A stretch of 64,000 nt of DNA, from positions 565,395-629,394 of the forward strand of contig NZ_KQ948988.1 of assembly GCF_001514265.1 (NCBI RefSeq), given 5' to 3'. Below, one piece after another: positions 51,703 to 60,143 of this stretch. The notes below the pieces were generated by a model. It ran no database searches and was not told where the DNA came from. It saw nothing but the letters and a program-made list of their open reading frames with translations. Both the position numbers and the translations under genes were made by a program. The DNA comes from Streptomyces resistomycificus (lineage in GTDB: Bacteria > Actinomycetota > Actinomycetes > Streptomycetales > Streptomycetaceae). The number at the start of each line of letters is the position of its first letter. The first letter of the stretch is position 1.

Positions 51703-52218
51703 ATGGACCGCTTGGATCATCTGGAGCATCTCGACAGGCATCTGGTCGACGAGCTGGCGCAGGTGGCGCGCGAGACGGTGCGCGACGAACTGCGCGAGCA
51801 GACCCGCAAGCAGCGCCGCAAGGCCATGCTCTACGGTGCGTCAGGAGCCGTCGCCCTGTACGCGGGCGCGGCCCTCGCGCTGGCCGTGGGACTGGCCCTC
51901 GCCCTCGCCCTGCCCGACTGGGCCGCCGCGCTGATCACCGCCGCGATCCTGGGCGTCGTGGCCTACGTCCTGCGCGGAGCCGCCCGGCCCCACGCCTCCC
52001 GTCCCGCGCCGCGCGGCGACGCCGACCTGCCAACCGGCGGTCCCGAGCGCGTCGTCGGCGGCAGTGCTCCGGGCATCCCGCCGAGCGGGCTCGGCATGCC
52101 GTACCCGCCGATGCCGCCCGTCGCGCCCGAGACGGCCAGGCCGGCGCCCGGCGGGTCCGCCTCGACGACACCGCGGCCCGACGACACCGATCCCGAGCAG
52201 CCGCACCACCGGGCGTGA
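51703..52218 (+). CDS. Actinobacterial holin-like (phage holin superfamily III-type) membrane protein
   Basis: A 171-residue protein with a charged N-terminal helix (residues 1-42), two adjacent transmembrane helices (about 44-66 and 70-92) and a proline-rich, disordered cytoplasmic tail. The pattern fits the 'putative actinobacterial holin-X' family, common in Streptomyces chromosomes outside prophages. No lysin or phage genes lie nearby, so a lytic role is doubtful. The next gene begins 7 nt after its stop, suggesting co-transcription. Confidence 0.7.
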   Translation: MDRLDHLEHLDRHLVDELAQVARETVRDELREQTRKQRRKAMLYGASGAVALYAGAALALAVGLALALALPDWAAALITAAILGVVAYVLRGAARPHASRPAPRGDADLPTGGPERVVGGSAPGIPPSGLGMPYPPMPPVAPETARPAPGGSASTTPRPDDTDPEQPHHRA

Positions 52219-52224
52219 TGCGGG

Positions 52225-53424
52225 GTGCTCGACTTCCACCGGAACCGTCCGCCGTCCGAGCAGGGCGAGGTCGTCGTGGTGACCGGCGCCAGCGGCGGGG
52301 TGGGCCGGGCCACGGCCGTGGCCTTCGCCGCCCGGGGCGCCAGAATCGCCCTGCTGGCCCGGGGCCGTGAGGGCCTCGCCGCGGCGGCCGACGACGTGCG
52401 GCGCGCCGGCGGCGAGGCCCTCGTCGTCACCGTGGACATGGCCGACGCCAAGGCGGTCGACGACGCGGCCCAACAGGTCGTCGACGCGTTCGGGCACATC
52501 GACGTATGGGTCAACAACGCCTTCAGCGGGGTCTTCGCCCCGTTCACCGAGATCACCGCGGACGAGTTCCGGCGGGTGACCGAGGTGACGTACCTGGGCT
52601 ACGTGTCCGGCACCCGGGCCGCGCTGCGGCACATGCTGCCGCGGGACCGGGGCTCGATCGTGCAGGTCGGTTCCGCGCTCGCCTACCGGGGGATCCCGCT
52701 GCAGTCGGCGTACTGCGGCGCCAAGCACGCCATCCAGGGCTTCAACGAGTCGCTGCGCTGCGAGCTGCTGCACCGCCGCAGCGGCGTGCGGACCACGATG
52801 GTGCAGATGCCGGGTCTCAACACCCCCCAGTTCGACTGGGTGCTGAACCGGATGCCGGGCCGGCCCAGGCCCATCCCGCCCGTGTACCAGCCGGAGATCG
52901 CGGCGCGGGCGATCGTGCACGCGGCCGGGCACGCGCGGCGGCGCGAGTACTGGGTCGGGGCGTCGACGGCGGCGACCCTGATCGCCAACGCCGTGGCGCC
53001 GGGACTCCTCGACCGCTACCTCGGCCGTACCGGGTTCGACTCGCAGCAGGACGAGCGGGACGAGCAGAGCGGGCGGCACGCGGCGGACCACGGCGCCGAT
53101 CCCGCCAACCTGTGGACACCCTCGGACGGGCCGCGGGGACGGGACTTCGGGTCTCACGGACGGTTCGACGCGGAGGCCCTCTCCGTCAGCCCGCAGGACT
53201 GGATGTCCCGCAACCGCGGCCGGACGGGGGCCGTTGCGGCGGCGGTAGAAGGCGGTAGGGACAGGCGCCCGGGTGGTGGTGGGAGGGGTGCCGGGCCGGA
53301 GCGTCGCGGCACCCCTCCCACCACCACCCGCGCACCGTCGCTCAGTGGCCCTGCTGGAGCTGCGGCAGCACCTTCGTACGGTAGAAGTCGAAGAACCCGC
53401 GCAGGTCGGGGCCGATCTGGTTGA
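52225..53424 (+). CDS. Short-chain dehydrogenase/reductase, 3' end probably frameshifted
   Basis: An SDR-type oxidoreductase. 'VVVVTGASGGVGRATAVAFA' is the T-G-x3-G-x-G cofactor site, 'VNNAFSG' the NNAG-like motif, and 'SAYCGAKHAIQGF' the Y-x3-K active site with Ser at 'VGSALAYRG'. The family normally ends soon after the segment 'HGRFDAEALS'; here the frame runs on through a 24-bp terminator stem and 83 nt into the convergent gene as a low-complexity Arg/Gly/Pro tail. A +1 frame meets TAG near 53257, so the true end is probably there and the tail an artefact or mutation. Confidence 0.8.
   Translation: MLDFHRNRPPSEQGEVVVVTGASGGVGRATAVAFAARGARIALLARGREGLAAAADDVRRAGGEALVVTVDMADAKAVDDAAQQVVDAFGHIDVWVNNAFSGVFAPFTEITADEFRRVTEVTYLGYVSGTRAALRHMLPRDRGSIVQVGSALAYRGIPLQSAYCGAKHAIQGFNESLRCELLHRRSGVRTTMVQMPGLNTPQFDWVLNRMPGRPRPIPPVYQPEIAARAIVHAAGHARRREYWVGASTAATLIANAVAPGLLDRYLGRTGFDSQQDERDEQSGRHAADHGADPANLWTPSDGPRGRDFGSHGRFDAEALSVSPQDWMSRNRGRTGAVAAAVEGGRDRRPGGGGRGAGPERRGTPPTTTRAPSLSGPAGAAAAPSYGRSRRTRAGRGRSG
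53270..53330. terminator. Perfect 24-bp hairpin between convergent genes
   Basis: Arms at 53270-53293 and 53307-53330 are exact reverse complements (core GGTGGTGGTGGGAGGGG) with a 13-nt loop. It lies 12 nt beyond the stop of the minus-strand LLM gene and inside the apparent 3' extension of the SDR frame, evidence that the SDR gene should end before it. Confidence 0.85.
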
Positions 53425-54304
53425 CGTAGACCTTGTCGAAACCCGCGTCGGCGAACCGCTTGAGCTCCGCGACATGCTCGTCCACGTCGTCCCCGCACAC
53501 CCGGCTGTCGCGCACCATGTCCTCGGTGACCAGGGTCTGCGCCTGCTCGAAGTGCTTCGGCGAGGGCAGCACCTGGCTCAGCTCGCCGGGCAGCTGCTCG
53601 TTCGCCCACAGACGGTGCACGGTCCGCACGGCCTCGTCCCTGTCGAGGTCGTAGCAGACCTTGGTGCCACCGCTGACGGGCTTCCCGCCGCCTCCGCCCT
53701 TGCGGTACTGCTCCACCATGGACGCGTCCGGCATCATCGTGATGAAGCCGTCGCCGACCCGGGCCGCCAGCTTGGTCGCCGCGGGGCCGAAACCGGAGAT
53801 GTCGATCGGGACGGGCTGGTCCGGGACGGTGTACAGGCGGGCGTTCTCCACCGTGTAGTGCGTGCCGTGGTGGCTGACCTCCTCGCCCGTGAACAGCCGC
53901 CGCATGATCTGGATGGACTCCTCCAGCATCTCCAGCCGCACGTGGGCGGGCGGCCAGGCGTCCCCGAGGATGTGCTCGTTGAGCGCCTCACCGGTGCCGA
54001 CGCCCAGCCGGAAGCGGCCCTCCGTCATCACCGCGCTGGTCGCGGCGGCCTGTGCCACCACGGCCGGATGGGTGCGCACGGTCGGGCAGGTCACCGCCGT
54101 CTCGACCGGCAGCGACACCGCCTCGGACAGGGCGCCGATCACCGACCACACGAACGGGCTCTGGCCCTGCTCGTCGTTCCACGGGTGGTAGTGGTCCGAG
54201 ATCCACAGGGACTCGAATCCGGCCTGTTCGGCCATGCGCGCCTGCTCTATGAGCTCCGCGGGACCGTACTGCTCGCACGAGAGGAAATAGCCGTACTCGG
54301 GCAT
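53342..54304 (-). CDS. LLM-class F420-dependent oxidoreductase
   Basis: A 320-residue TIM-barrel oxidoreductase of the luciferase-like superfamily, F420-dependent glucose-6-phosphate dehydrogenase-like branch. Typical segments are 'ISDHYHPWNDEQGQSPFVW', 'TCPTVRTHPAVVAQAAAT', 'RFRLGVGTGEALNEHILGD' and 'PVPIDISGFGPAATKLA'. By family it transfers hydride between F420 and an unknown alcohol or imine. It is divergent from the transketolase gene with 272 bp between them. Confidence 0.87.
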   Translation of the reverse strand: MPEYGYFLSCEQYGPAELIEQARMAEQAGFESLWISDHYHPWNDEQGQSPFVWSVIGALSEAVSLPVETAVTCPTVRTHPAVVAQAAATSAVMTEGRFRLGVGTGEALNEHILGDAWPPAHVRLEMLEESIQIMRRLFTGEEVSHHGTHYTVENARLYTVPDQPVPIDISGFGPAATKLAARVGDGFITMMPDASMVEQYRKGGGGGKPVSGGTKVCYDLDRDEAVRTVHRLWANEQLPGELSQVLPSPKHFEQAQTLVTEDMVRDSRVCGDDVDEHVAELKRFADAGFDKVYVNQIGPDLRGFFDFYRTKVLPQLQQGH

Positions 54305-54467
54305 GGGGGATGTGCCTCCACGGGGTGGGCGGTCGGTTCGCCGACCGGGTTACCCGGCGCCCGCGGCGGAAACCGGCGCGGGGACCCGAACCCGCCGGAC
54401 GTTTGGGGGCCCCGACCAGGGGGACGCGGAAGGCTCCCGAGGTACGCACCGGCCCCGGAGGCGAGCC

Positions 54468-54590
54468 GTGAGCCGACCCCGCACCGCCGTCGGCGCCGAG
54501 GTCGACCGAGCCCCCGATCCCGCCCCCACCCCCGCCCCCGTCCGGCACCCCGACGAACCCCCGCCGAAGGAGACTCATGAACACCCGTGA
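54468..54590 (+). CDS. Possible 40-residue leader peptide before transketolase
   Basis: A GTG-initiated frame with GGAGG six bases upstream encodes a 40-residue Pro/Ala/Asp-rich peptide that ends 14 nt inside the transketolase gene. The ribosome site is better placed than chance would suggest, and the overlap could couple translation. No similarity is recognised; proline-rich GC-rich frames also arise by chance in this genome, so support is weak. Confidence 0.25.
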   Translation: MSRPRTAVGAEVDRAPDPAPTPAPVRHPDEPPPKETHEHP

Positions 54591-56427
54591 ACTCGTCGAA
54601 CTGGCCCAGCAGTTGCGCGTCGACAGCGTGCGTGCGTCGGCCGCCGCGGGCTCCGGGCACCCGACCTCGTCGATGTCCGCCGCGGATCTGATGGCCGTAC
54701 TGCTCGCCCACCACCTCCGCTACGACTTCGACCGCCCGGCGCACCCGGGCAACGACCGCTTCGTGCTGTCCAAGGGGCATGCCTCGCCGCTGCTGTACTC
54801 CGCCTACAAGGCGGCCGGCGTGATCGACGACGAGGAACTGCTGACGTTCCGCAAGCTCGGCAGCCGGCTCGAAGGGCATCCGACGCCCAGGCGGCTGCCG
54901 TGGGTGGAGACCGCGACCGGCTCGCTCGGCCAGGGGCTGCCCGTCGGCGTCGGCATCGCACTGTCCGGCCGGCGGCTGGACCGTACCGGCTACCGGGTGT
55001 GGGTGCTGTGCGGCGACAGCGAGCTCGCCGAGGGCTCCGTGTGGGAGGCCGCCGAGCACGCGGGCCACGAGCATCTCGACAACCTCACCGTGATCGTCGA
55101 CGTGAACCGGCTCGGCCAGCGCGGCCCCACCCGGCACGGCCACGCCCTCGACGCCTACGCCCGCCGCTTCCAGGCCTTCGGCTGGCACACCGTGGAGGTG
55201 GACGGCCACGACGTGGACGCCGTCGACCGGGCGTACGGCGAGGCCGCGTCCACCAAGGGACAGCCGACCGCGATCCTCGCCCGCACCCTCAAGGGCAAGG
55301 GCGTCACCGACGTCGAGGACCGCGAGGGTCTGCACGGCAAGCCGCTGAAGGACCCCGACGAGGCGATCGCCGAACTCGGCGGCCCGCGGGACGTCCGGGT
55401 GGCGGTGCACGAGCCGACGGCCGCCCGGATGCTGCACGCCGTGCGCGCCGGACACCTGGAACTGCCCCGCTGGGACAAGGGCGGCGACGACGTGGCCACC
55501 CGTGACGCCTTCGGGCAGGCGCTCGCCGCGCTCGGTGACGGACGCGGTGACGTGGTCACCCTGGACGGCGAGGTCGGCGACTCAACCCGCGCCGAGCTCT
55601 TCGCCAAGAAGCACCCCGACCGCTACTTCGAGTGCTACATCGCCGAGCAGCAGCTGGTCGCCGCGGCCGTCGGCCTCGCGACCCGCGGCTGGGTGCCGTA
55701 CGCCTGCACGTTCGCGGCCTTCCTGACGCGCGCCTACGACTTCATCCGCATGGCGTCCATCAGCGGTTCCGGCATCAACCTGGTCGGTTCGCACGCCGGT
55801 GTCGCCATCGGGCAGGACGGCCCCAGCCAGATGGGTCTGGAGGACCTGGCGATGATGCGGGCGGTACACGGCTCGACCGTGCTGTACCCGTGCGACGCCA
55901 ACCAGACCGCACAGCTGGTCGCCCGGATGGCCGGCCGGGAGGGCGTGCGCTACCTGCGCACCTCGCGCGGCGGCAGCCCGGTGATCTACGGGCCCGACGA
56001 GGAGTTCCCGATCGGCGGCAGCAAGGTGCTGCGCTCCTCCGAGCAGGACCGGATGACGATCGTCGCGGCGGGTGTCACCGTCTTCGAGGCGCTGGCCGCC
56101 GCCGACGCGCTGGACCGGGAGGGCATCCGGGTCCGGGTGATCGACCTGTACTCGGTCAAGCCCGTCGACCGCTCCACCCTGCGCCGGGCCGCCGAGGAGA
56201 CCGGCTGTCTGGTGACCGTGGAGGACCACCACGAGGAGGGCGGCCTCGGTGACGCCGTGCTCGACGCCTTCGCCGACGGGCGGCCGGTACCGCGGCTGGT
56301 GCGTCTGGCCGTCCGTACGATGCCCGGTTCCGGCTCGCCGGAGGAGCAGCTGCACGCCGCGGGCATCGACGCCGAGTCGATCGCGGCGGCCGGCAAGCTC
56401 CTGGTGGAGGAGGCGGTCGTGCGGTGA
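54577..56427 (+). CDS. tkt: Transketolase
   Basis: A 616-residue thiamine-diphosphate enzyme moving two-carbon units between sugar phosphates. The TPP motif is 'CGDSELAEGSVWEAAEHAG' through 'VDVNRLGQRG'; 'GSGHPTSSMSAADLMAVL' and 'SKGHASPLLYSAYKAAG' are N-terminal substrate regions, and the second half begins near residue 305 ('ATRDAFGQALAALG'). The length matches the shorter animal-type transketolases more than the 690-residue bacterial form. Its stop overlaps the start of the LigD-type polymerase gene (GTGA), an unexpected coupling. Confidence 0.92.
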   Translation: MNTRELVELAQQLRVDSVRASAAAGSGHPTSSMSAADLMAVLLAHHLRYDFDRPAHPGNDRFVLSKGHASPLLYSAYKAAGVIDDEELLTFRKLGSRLEGHPTPRRLPWVETATGSLGQGLPVGVGIALSGRRLDRTGYRVWVLCGDSELAEGSVWEAAEHAGHEHLDNLTVIVDVNRLGQRGPTRHGHALDAYARRFQAFGWHTVEVDGHDVDAVDRAYGEAASTKGQPTAILARTLKGKGVTDVEDREGLHGKPLKDPDEAIAELGGPRDVRVAVHEPTAARMLHAVRAGHLELPRWDKGGDDVATRDAFGQALAALGDGRGDVVTLDGEVGDSTRAELFAKKHPDRYFECYIAEQQLVAAAVGLATRGWVPYACTFAAFLTRAYDFIRMASISGSGINLVGSHAGVAIGQDGPSQMGLEDLAMMRAVHGSTVLYPCDANQTAQLVARMAGREGVRYLRTSRGGSPVIYGPDEEFPIGGSKVLRSSEQDRMTIVAAGVTVFEALAAADALDREGIRVRVIDLYSVKPVDRSTLRRAAEETGCLVTVEDHHEEGGLGDAVLDAFADGRPVPRLVRLAVRTMPGSGSPEEQLHAAGIDAESIAAAGKLLVEEAVVR

Positions 56428-57359
56428 GCGACGGTGACGTACGGACCGTACGGGCCGGTCGGCGCACGGTGGAGGTGCACCGGCCGGACAAGGTGCTCTT
56501 CCCCGGGGAGGGCGGCGCGAAGGAGTACACCAAGAGCGACCTGGTCGACTACTACCGGTCCGTCGCCCCCTTCATGCTGCCGCACCTGCGCGGCCGCCCG
56601 CTGATGCTGGAGCGGCACCCGGACGGCGTCGGCGGCCCCCGGTTCATGCAGAAGAACACCCCGGATAACTACCCGGAGTGGATCACCCGGGTCGAGCTGG
56701 CGAAGGAGGGCGGCACGGTCCGCCACACGGTGTGCGACGACACCGCCACCCTGCTGTACCTCGCCGACCAGGCCGCCCTCACCCTGCACCGCTGGCTGTC
56801 CCGCGTCGGCCGGGTCGAGCGGCCCGACCGGATGGTCTTCGACCTCGATCCGGCCGGGGACACGGCCGACGACTTCGAGGCGGTGCGGGAGGCGGCGCGG
56901 CTGCTGGGCGAGCTGCTCGACGCGCTGAAACTGCCGTCCGTGCTGATGACCACCGGCTCGCGCGGACTGCACGTGATCGTCCCGGTCGACGGTCACCACG
57001 ACTTCGACGAGGTGCGTTCCTTCGCCCGGAACGTCGCCGACACCCTCGTCGCGGGCCACCCCGACCGGCTCACCACGGCCGCCCGCAAGAAGGAGCGCGG
57101 CGACCGGCTCTACCTGGACATACAGCGCAACGCCTACGCGCAGACCGCGGTCGCGCCCTTCACCGTCCGTGCCAAGCCGGGGGCACCCGTGGCAACACCG
57201 TTCGCATGGGCCCAGCTCGACGACCCCGGCCTCGACGCCCAGCGGTGGACCGTCGCCGACGCCGTCGACCAGGCCCGCACCGATCCGTGGGCCGGAGTGA
57301 TGGCCAGGGGCCGCGCTCTCGGCCCCGCCCGGCGCCGCCTGAAAGCACTGGGTGGCTGA
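56424..57359 (+). CDS. LigD-type primase-polymerase (NHEJ polymerase domain, stand-alone)
   Basis: A 311-residue archaeo-eukaryotic primase-fold protein equal to the polymerase domain of LigD. The metal-binding D-x-D is in 'RMVFDLDPAGDTADDF', the second part of the site in 'LMTTGSRGLHVIVPVDG', and 'MLERHPDGVGGPRFMQKNTP' is the usual N-terminal signature. It can add nucleotides at DNA ends in Ku-dependent joining. Ligase and nuclease domains and a Ku gene are not in the window. GTG start, overlapping transketolase by 4 nt. Confidence 0.9.
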   Translation: MSDGDVRTVRAGRRTVEVHRPDKVLFPGEGGAKEYTKSDLVDYYRSVAPFMLPHLRGRPLMLERHPDGVGGPRFMQKNTPDNYPEWITRVELAKEGGTVRHTVCDDTATLLYLADQAALTLHRWLSRVGRVERPDRMVFDLDPAGDTADDFEAVREAARLLGELLDALKLPSVLMTTGSRGLHVIVPVDGHHDFDEVRSFARNVADTLVAGHPDRLTTAARKKERGDRLYLDIQRNAYAQTAVAPFTVRAKPGAPVATPFAWAQLDDPGLDAQRWTVADAVDQARTDPWAGVMARGRALGPARRRLKALGG

Positions 57360-57463
57360 CGCACGTACCGCCTCTGACCTGGTACGGAGCGCTCATTTCC
57401 TGAAGCGCGCCCGCACAAAGGTTTGACCGTCCGGCGAGCGGCCACCCGGAGTGAGAGGTGGCC

Positions 57464-57826
57464 ATGGCGAACACAAAGAACTCAGGGGAATCACAGGGTT
57501 CACAGAATTCCCGCAAGCAAGAAGAAAAGGACACGGAGCGCGACGTGACGAACGACCGGCCGAACCCCATGGAGGTGCTGCGCCACGCGCGCACCCAGTT
57601 GGCGGAGCTGACCGGCATGACCGCGGAGTCCGTCTCGTCCTTCGAACAGACGGAGGACGGCTGGACGTTGGAGGTCGAGGTCCTCGAACTCCAGCGCGTG
57701 CCCGACACGATGAGCCTGATGGCGAGCTACCAGGTCGAACTCGACCCGGACGGCCAGCTCACCGGCTACCGGCGTGCACGCCGTTACGAACGCGGACGCG
57801 CCGACGCGCGGCAGGGCGGCCGCTAG
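57464..57826 (+). CDS. gvpO: Gas vesicle protein GvpO
   Basis: A 120-residue protein, first gene of the gas vesicle cluster. After a hydrophilic, charged N-terminus (residues 1-35) comes the GvpO core: '[20 protein letters not shown]', '[18 protein letters not shown]' and '[20 protein letters not shown]'. It is required for vesicle formation in haloarchaea and may act as regulator or chaperone. ATG 57464 has GAGAGG five bases upstream. A 60-nt gap separates it from gvpA. Confidence 0.9.
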   Translation: MANTKNSGESQGSQNSRKQEEKDTERDVTNDRPNPMEVLRHARTQLAELTGMTAESVSSFEQTEDGWTLEVEVLELQRVPDTMSLMASYQVELDPDGQLTGYRRARRYERGRADARQGGR

Positions 57827-57885
57827 GCCGCCGGCCCCGCACCGACATCCGTAACCCAGTCCACAGAGAAGGAGGCGCGGTCGGC

Positions 57886-58305
57886 ATGACCGTTGTCCCG
57901 GCCCAGCAGAGCGGTGGCGGAGGCGGCTCGAGCGGCCTCTACGACGTCCTCGAACTCGTCCTCGACAGGGGTCTCGTCATTGACGCGTTCATACGGGTCT
58001 CCCTGGTCGGCATCGAGATCCTGAAGATCGACATACGGGTCGTCGTCGCCAGCGTCGACACCTATCTGCGCTTCGCCGAAGCGTGCAACCGGCTCGACCT
58101 CGAATCCGGGCCCAACAAGAGCCCCGGTCTGCCCGACGTCGTCGGCTCGATCACCGAGTCCGGCGCCCGCGGCAAGTCCAAGGGCGCGCTGTCCGGCGCC
58201 GCGGAGACCATCTCCGGCGCGTTCAAGGAGGCCCGCGAGGAGGGCCAGTCCCGGCCTCGGGCCCGCAAGTCCACGGCTTCGCGCAGGAAGGAGGAAGAGG
58301 AGTGA
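57886..58305 (+). CDS. gvpA: Gas vesicle structural protein GvpA
   Basis: A 139-residue protein. Residues 18-75 are the hydrophobic GvpA rib-forming core: '[29 protein letters not shown]' in outline and '[19 protein letters not shown]'. Unlike the 70-residue GvpA of cyanobacteria and haloarchaea, it carries about 60 more residues, Ser/Gly/Lys-rich and ending in a Glu run. AAGGAGG lies before the ATG. The stop overlaps gvpF by 4 nt. Confidence 0.92.
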   Translation: MTVVPAQQSGGGGGSSGLYDVLELVLDRGLVIDAFIRVSLVGIEILKIDIRVVVASVDTYLRFAEACNRLDLESGPNKSPGLPDVVGSITESGARGKSKGALSGAAETISGAFKEAREEGQSRPRARKSTASRRKEEEE

Positions 58306-59069
58306 GCACGTACGTCTACGGCATCACCGCCGCGTCGCATCCTTCGCTGCCCGAGGGGCTTGGAGGCGTGGGTGACCCGCCCCGTCCCGTACGGGTCCTC
58401 AAGGAGGGCGAGCTGGCGGCGATCGTCAGCGAGGCCCCCGAGGGGCTGCGTCCCAAGCGCAAGGATCTGCTCGCCCACCAGAACGTCCTGAGCGAAGTGG
58501 GGGCCGAGGGCTGCATCCTTCCCATGCGGTTCGGCAGCGTCGCCCCCGAGGACAGCACCGTCACCCAGGTCCTCGCCGAGCGAGCCGACCACTACCTGGA
58601 ACGGCTGCGCGCCCTGGACGGCAGGGTCGAGTACAACGTCAAGGCCATCCACAACGAGGAGGCCGTGCTGCACCGGGTGATGTCGGAGAACCCGGAGATC
58701 CGCGCCATGACGGAGGCCAACCGGCAGGCGGGCGGCGGCAGTTACGACCAGAAGCTGCACCTCGGTGAGATGGTGGTGTCCGCGATCAAGGCCCGGGAGT
58801 CCGAGGACGCGACCGACGTGCGGCACACCCTGGAACCGACCGCCGAGGCCGTGAGCGTGGGCCCCGAGTCCAGCGGCTGGCTGGCCAACCTCTCCTTCCT
58901 GGTGGGCCGCGACGACGCCGCGACGTTCCTGACCGCGGTGGACCAGGTCCGCGACGGCCATCCCCACCTCGAACTGCGCGTCAACGGCCCGCTGCCGCCG
59001 TACAGCTTCGTCGAACCGGATCCGAACGAGTCCGAGAGCGCCACGCTGGGCGTCGGGGCTGAGGAGTGA
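58302..59069 (+). CDS. gvpF: Gas vesicle protein GvpF
   Basis: A 255-residue GvpF/GvpL-family protein. '[20 protein letters not shown]' opens the ferredoxin-like first domain, '[16 protein letters not shown]' and '[17 protein letters not shown]' mark the centre, and '[12 protein letters not shown]' closes the fold. GvpF binds GvpA and sits on the inner side of the vesicle wall in known systems. It starts with GTG, overlapping gvpA. Confidence 0.92.
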   Translation: MSTYVYGITAASHPSLPEGLGGVGDPPRPVRVLKEGELAAIVSEAPEGLRPKRKDLLAHQNVLSEVGAEGCILPMRFGSVAPEDSTVTQVLAERADHYLERLRALDGRVEYNVKAIHNEEAVLHRVMSENPEIRAMTEANRQAGGGSYDQKLHLGEMVVSAIKARESEDATDVRHTLEPTAEAVSVGPESSGWLANLSFLVGRDDAATFLTAVDQVRDGHPHLELRVNGPLPPYSFVEPDPNESESATLGVGAEE

Positions 59070-59076
59070 CGACGCC

Positions 59077-59340
59077 GTGGGACTCATAGGCGAGGTGCTG
59101 CTGCTGCCGTTCGCTCCGGTGCGCGGTAGCGCCTGGGTGATGAAGCAGGTGCTGCAGGAGGCGGAACGCCTCTACTACGACCCGGCGGCTGTCCGGGCCG
59201 AACTCGCCCAACTCGAACAACGGCTTGAGGCAGGTGAGGTCGACGAGGAGGAGTTCGACCGCCTTGAGGACGAACTCCTCGACCGGCTGGAGATCGGCCT
59301 GCGCGGCGGCGCGGGGACTGGCGACGGGACGGCACGATGA
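59077..59340 (+). CDS. gvpG: Gas vesicle protein GvpG
   Basis: An 87-residue, mostly helical protein. 'LIGEVLLLPFAPVRGSAWVM' and 'QLEQRLEAGEVDEEEFDRLEDELLDRLE' in outline are the GvpG hallmarks: a hydrophobic N-terminus and an acidic coiled C-terminal half. GTG 59077 comes 7 nt after the gvpF stop, and the stop overlaps gvpY (ATGA). Confidence 0.9.
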   Translation: MGLIGEVLLLPFAPVRGSAWVMKQVLQEAERLYYDPAAVRAELAQLEQRLEAGEVDEEEFDRLEDELLDRLEIGLRGGAGTGDGTAR

Positions 59341-60143
59341 ACCGAGTGGGACTGGGCCTCGCGGTAGGGGCCGGATACGTCCTCGGACGTACCAAGAAGA
59401 TGAAACTGGCGTTCGCGATCGGCACGGCGGTGGCCGGCAAACGAATGCACCTGAGCCCCAAGGCCATCGGGGACCTGTTGTCCCAGCAACTGCAGAACAA
59501 CCCGCAGTTCAAGGAGATCGGGGACCAGCTGCGCCAGGATCTGCGCGGCGTCGGCAAGGCCGCCTCAGGTGCCATGGTGGAACGGCAGATCGACTCCCTC
59601 GCCGACCGGCTGCACGGCCGTACCTCCCAGGTCCGCGACCAGCTCGCGGGCGTCGTCCCGGGCTCCGCCCAGGACGATGAGGACGACGGGGCGGAGGACG
59701 AGTACGAGGAGCCGGAAGCCGAGGACGCGGACGACGAAGAGGCGGAGCAGGCCGAGGACGCGGACGCCGAAGACGCCGAAGACGCCGAAGAGGCCGAAGA
59801 CGCGGACGACGAGGACGCGGACACCGACGAAGAGGCGGAGCAGGCAGAGGACGCCGACGAGGAGGACGAGGAGGACGAGGAGGACGAGGAGGACGAGGAG
59901 GACGAGGAGGAGCCGCGCCGCAGGCCGGCCGCGAAGAAGACCTCGTCCCCGCCGAGGAAGGCCGCCAAGAAGGCGCCCGCGAAGAAGGCGCCGGCGAAGA
60001 AGGCGGCTGACAAGTCGCCGGCCAGGAAGGCGCCGGCGAAGAAGACCGGGGCCAAGAAGACGGCCGCCAAGAAGACCGGCTCGGGCGGGAGCGCCACCCG
60101 CGGCGCCCGGGCCCGCATGCCGAAGGGAGGCGCTGAGCGATGA
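59337..60143 (+). CDS. gvpY: Actinobacterial gas vesicle cluster protein GvpY, acidic-then-basic tail
   Basis: A 268-residue protein. Residues 1-105 are a helical domain with a hydrophobic N-terminal segment ('GLGLAVGAGYVLG'). Residues of about 107-195 are almost wholly Asp/Glu/Ala, ending in six DEE repeats; residues of about 196-268 turn to Lys/Ala/Pro-rich, histone-H1-like sequence. It is often annotated as 'DNA primase' or histone-like from composition alone, which I would not trust. The name follows the S. coelicolor cluster order. The start overlaps gvpG by 4 nt. Confidence 0.75.
   Translation: MNRVGLGLAVGAGYVLGRTKKMKLAFAIGTAVAGKRMHLSPKAIGDLLSQQLQNNPQFKEIGDQLRQDLRGVGKAASGAMVERQIDSLADRLHGRTSQVRDQLAGVVPGSAQDDEDDGAEDEYEEPEAEDADDEEAEQAEDADAEDAEDAEEAEDADDEDADTDEEAEQAEDADEEDEEDEEDEEDEEDEEEPRRRPAAKKTSSPPRKAAKKAPAKKAPAKKAADKSPARKAPAKKTGAKKTAAKKTGSGGSATRGARARMPKGGAER
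59856..59912 (+). repeat. Six tandem 9-bp units (Asp-Glu-Glu) in gvpY
   Basis: The codon triplet GACGAGGAG is repeated six times followed by one more GAG, giving DEE x 6. Such a tract can expand or contract by slippage without shifting the frame. Confidence 0.85.

Noticed and set aside
51703..52218. Holin-like gene as evidence of a prophage
   Set aside because: No integrase, structural, lysin or attachment sequences nearby; this holin-like family is common in actinobacterial chromosomes.
59337..60143. GvpY as DNA primase or histone
   Set aside because: Only the Lys/Ala/Pro composition suggests it; there is no primase motif and the position is within the gas vesicle operon.
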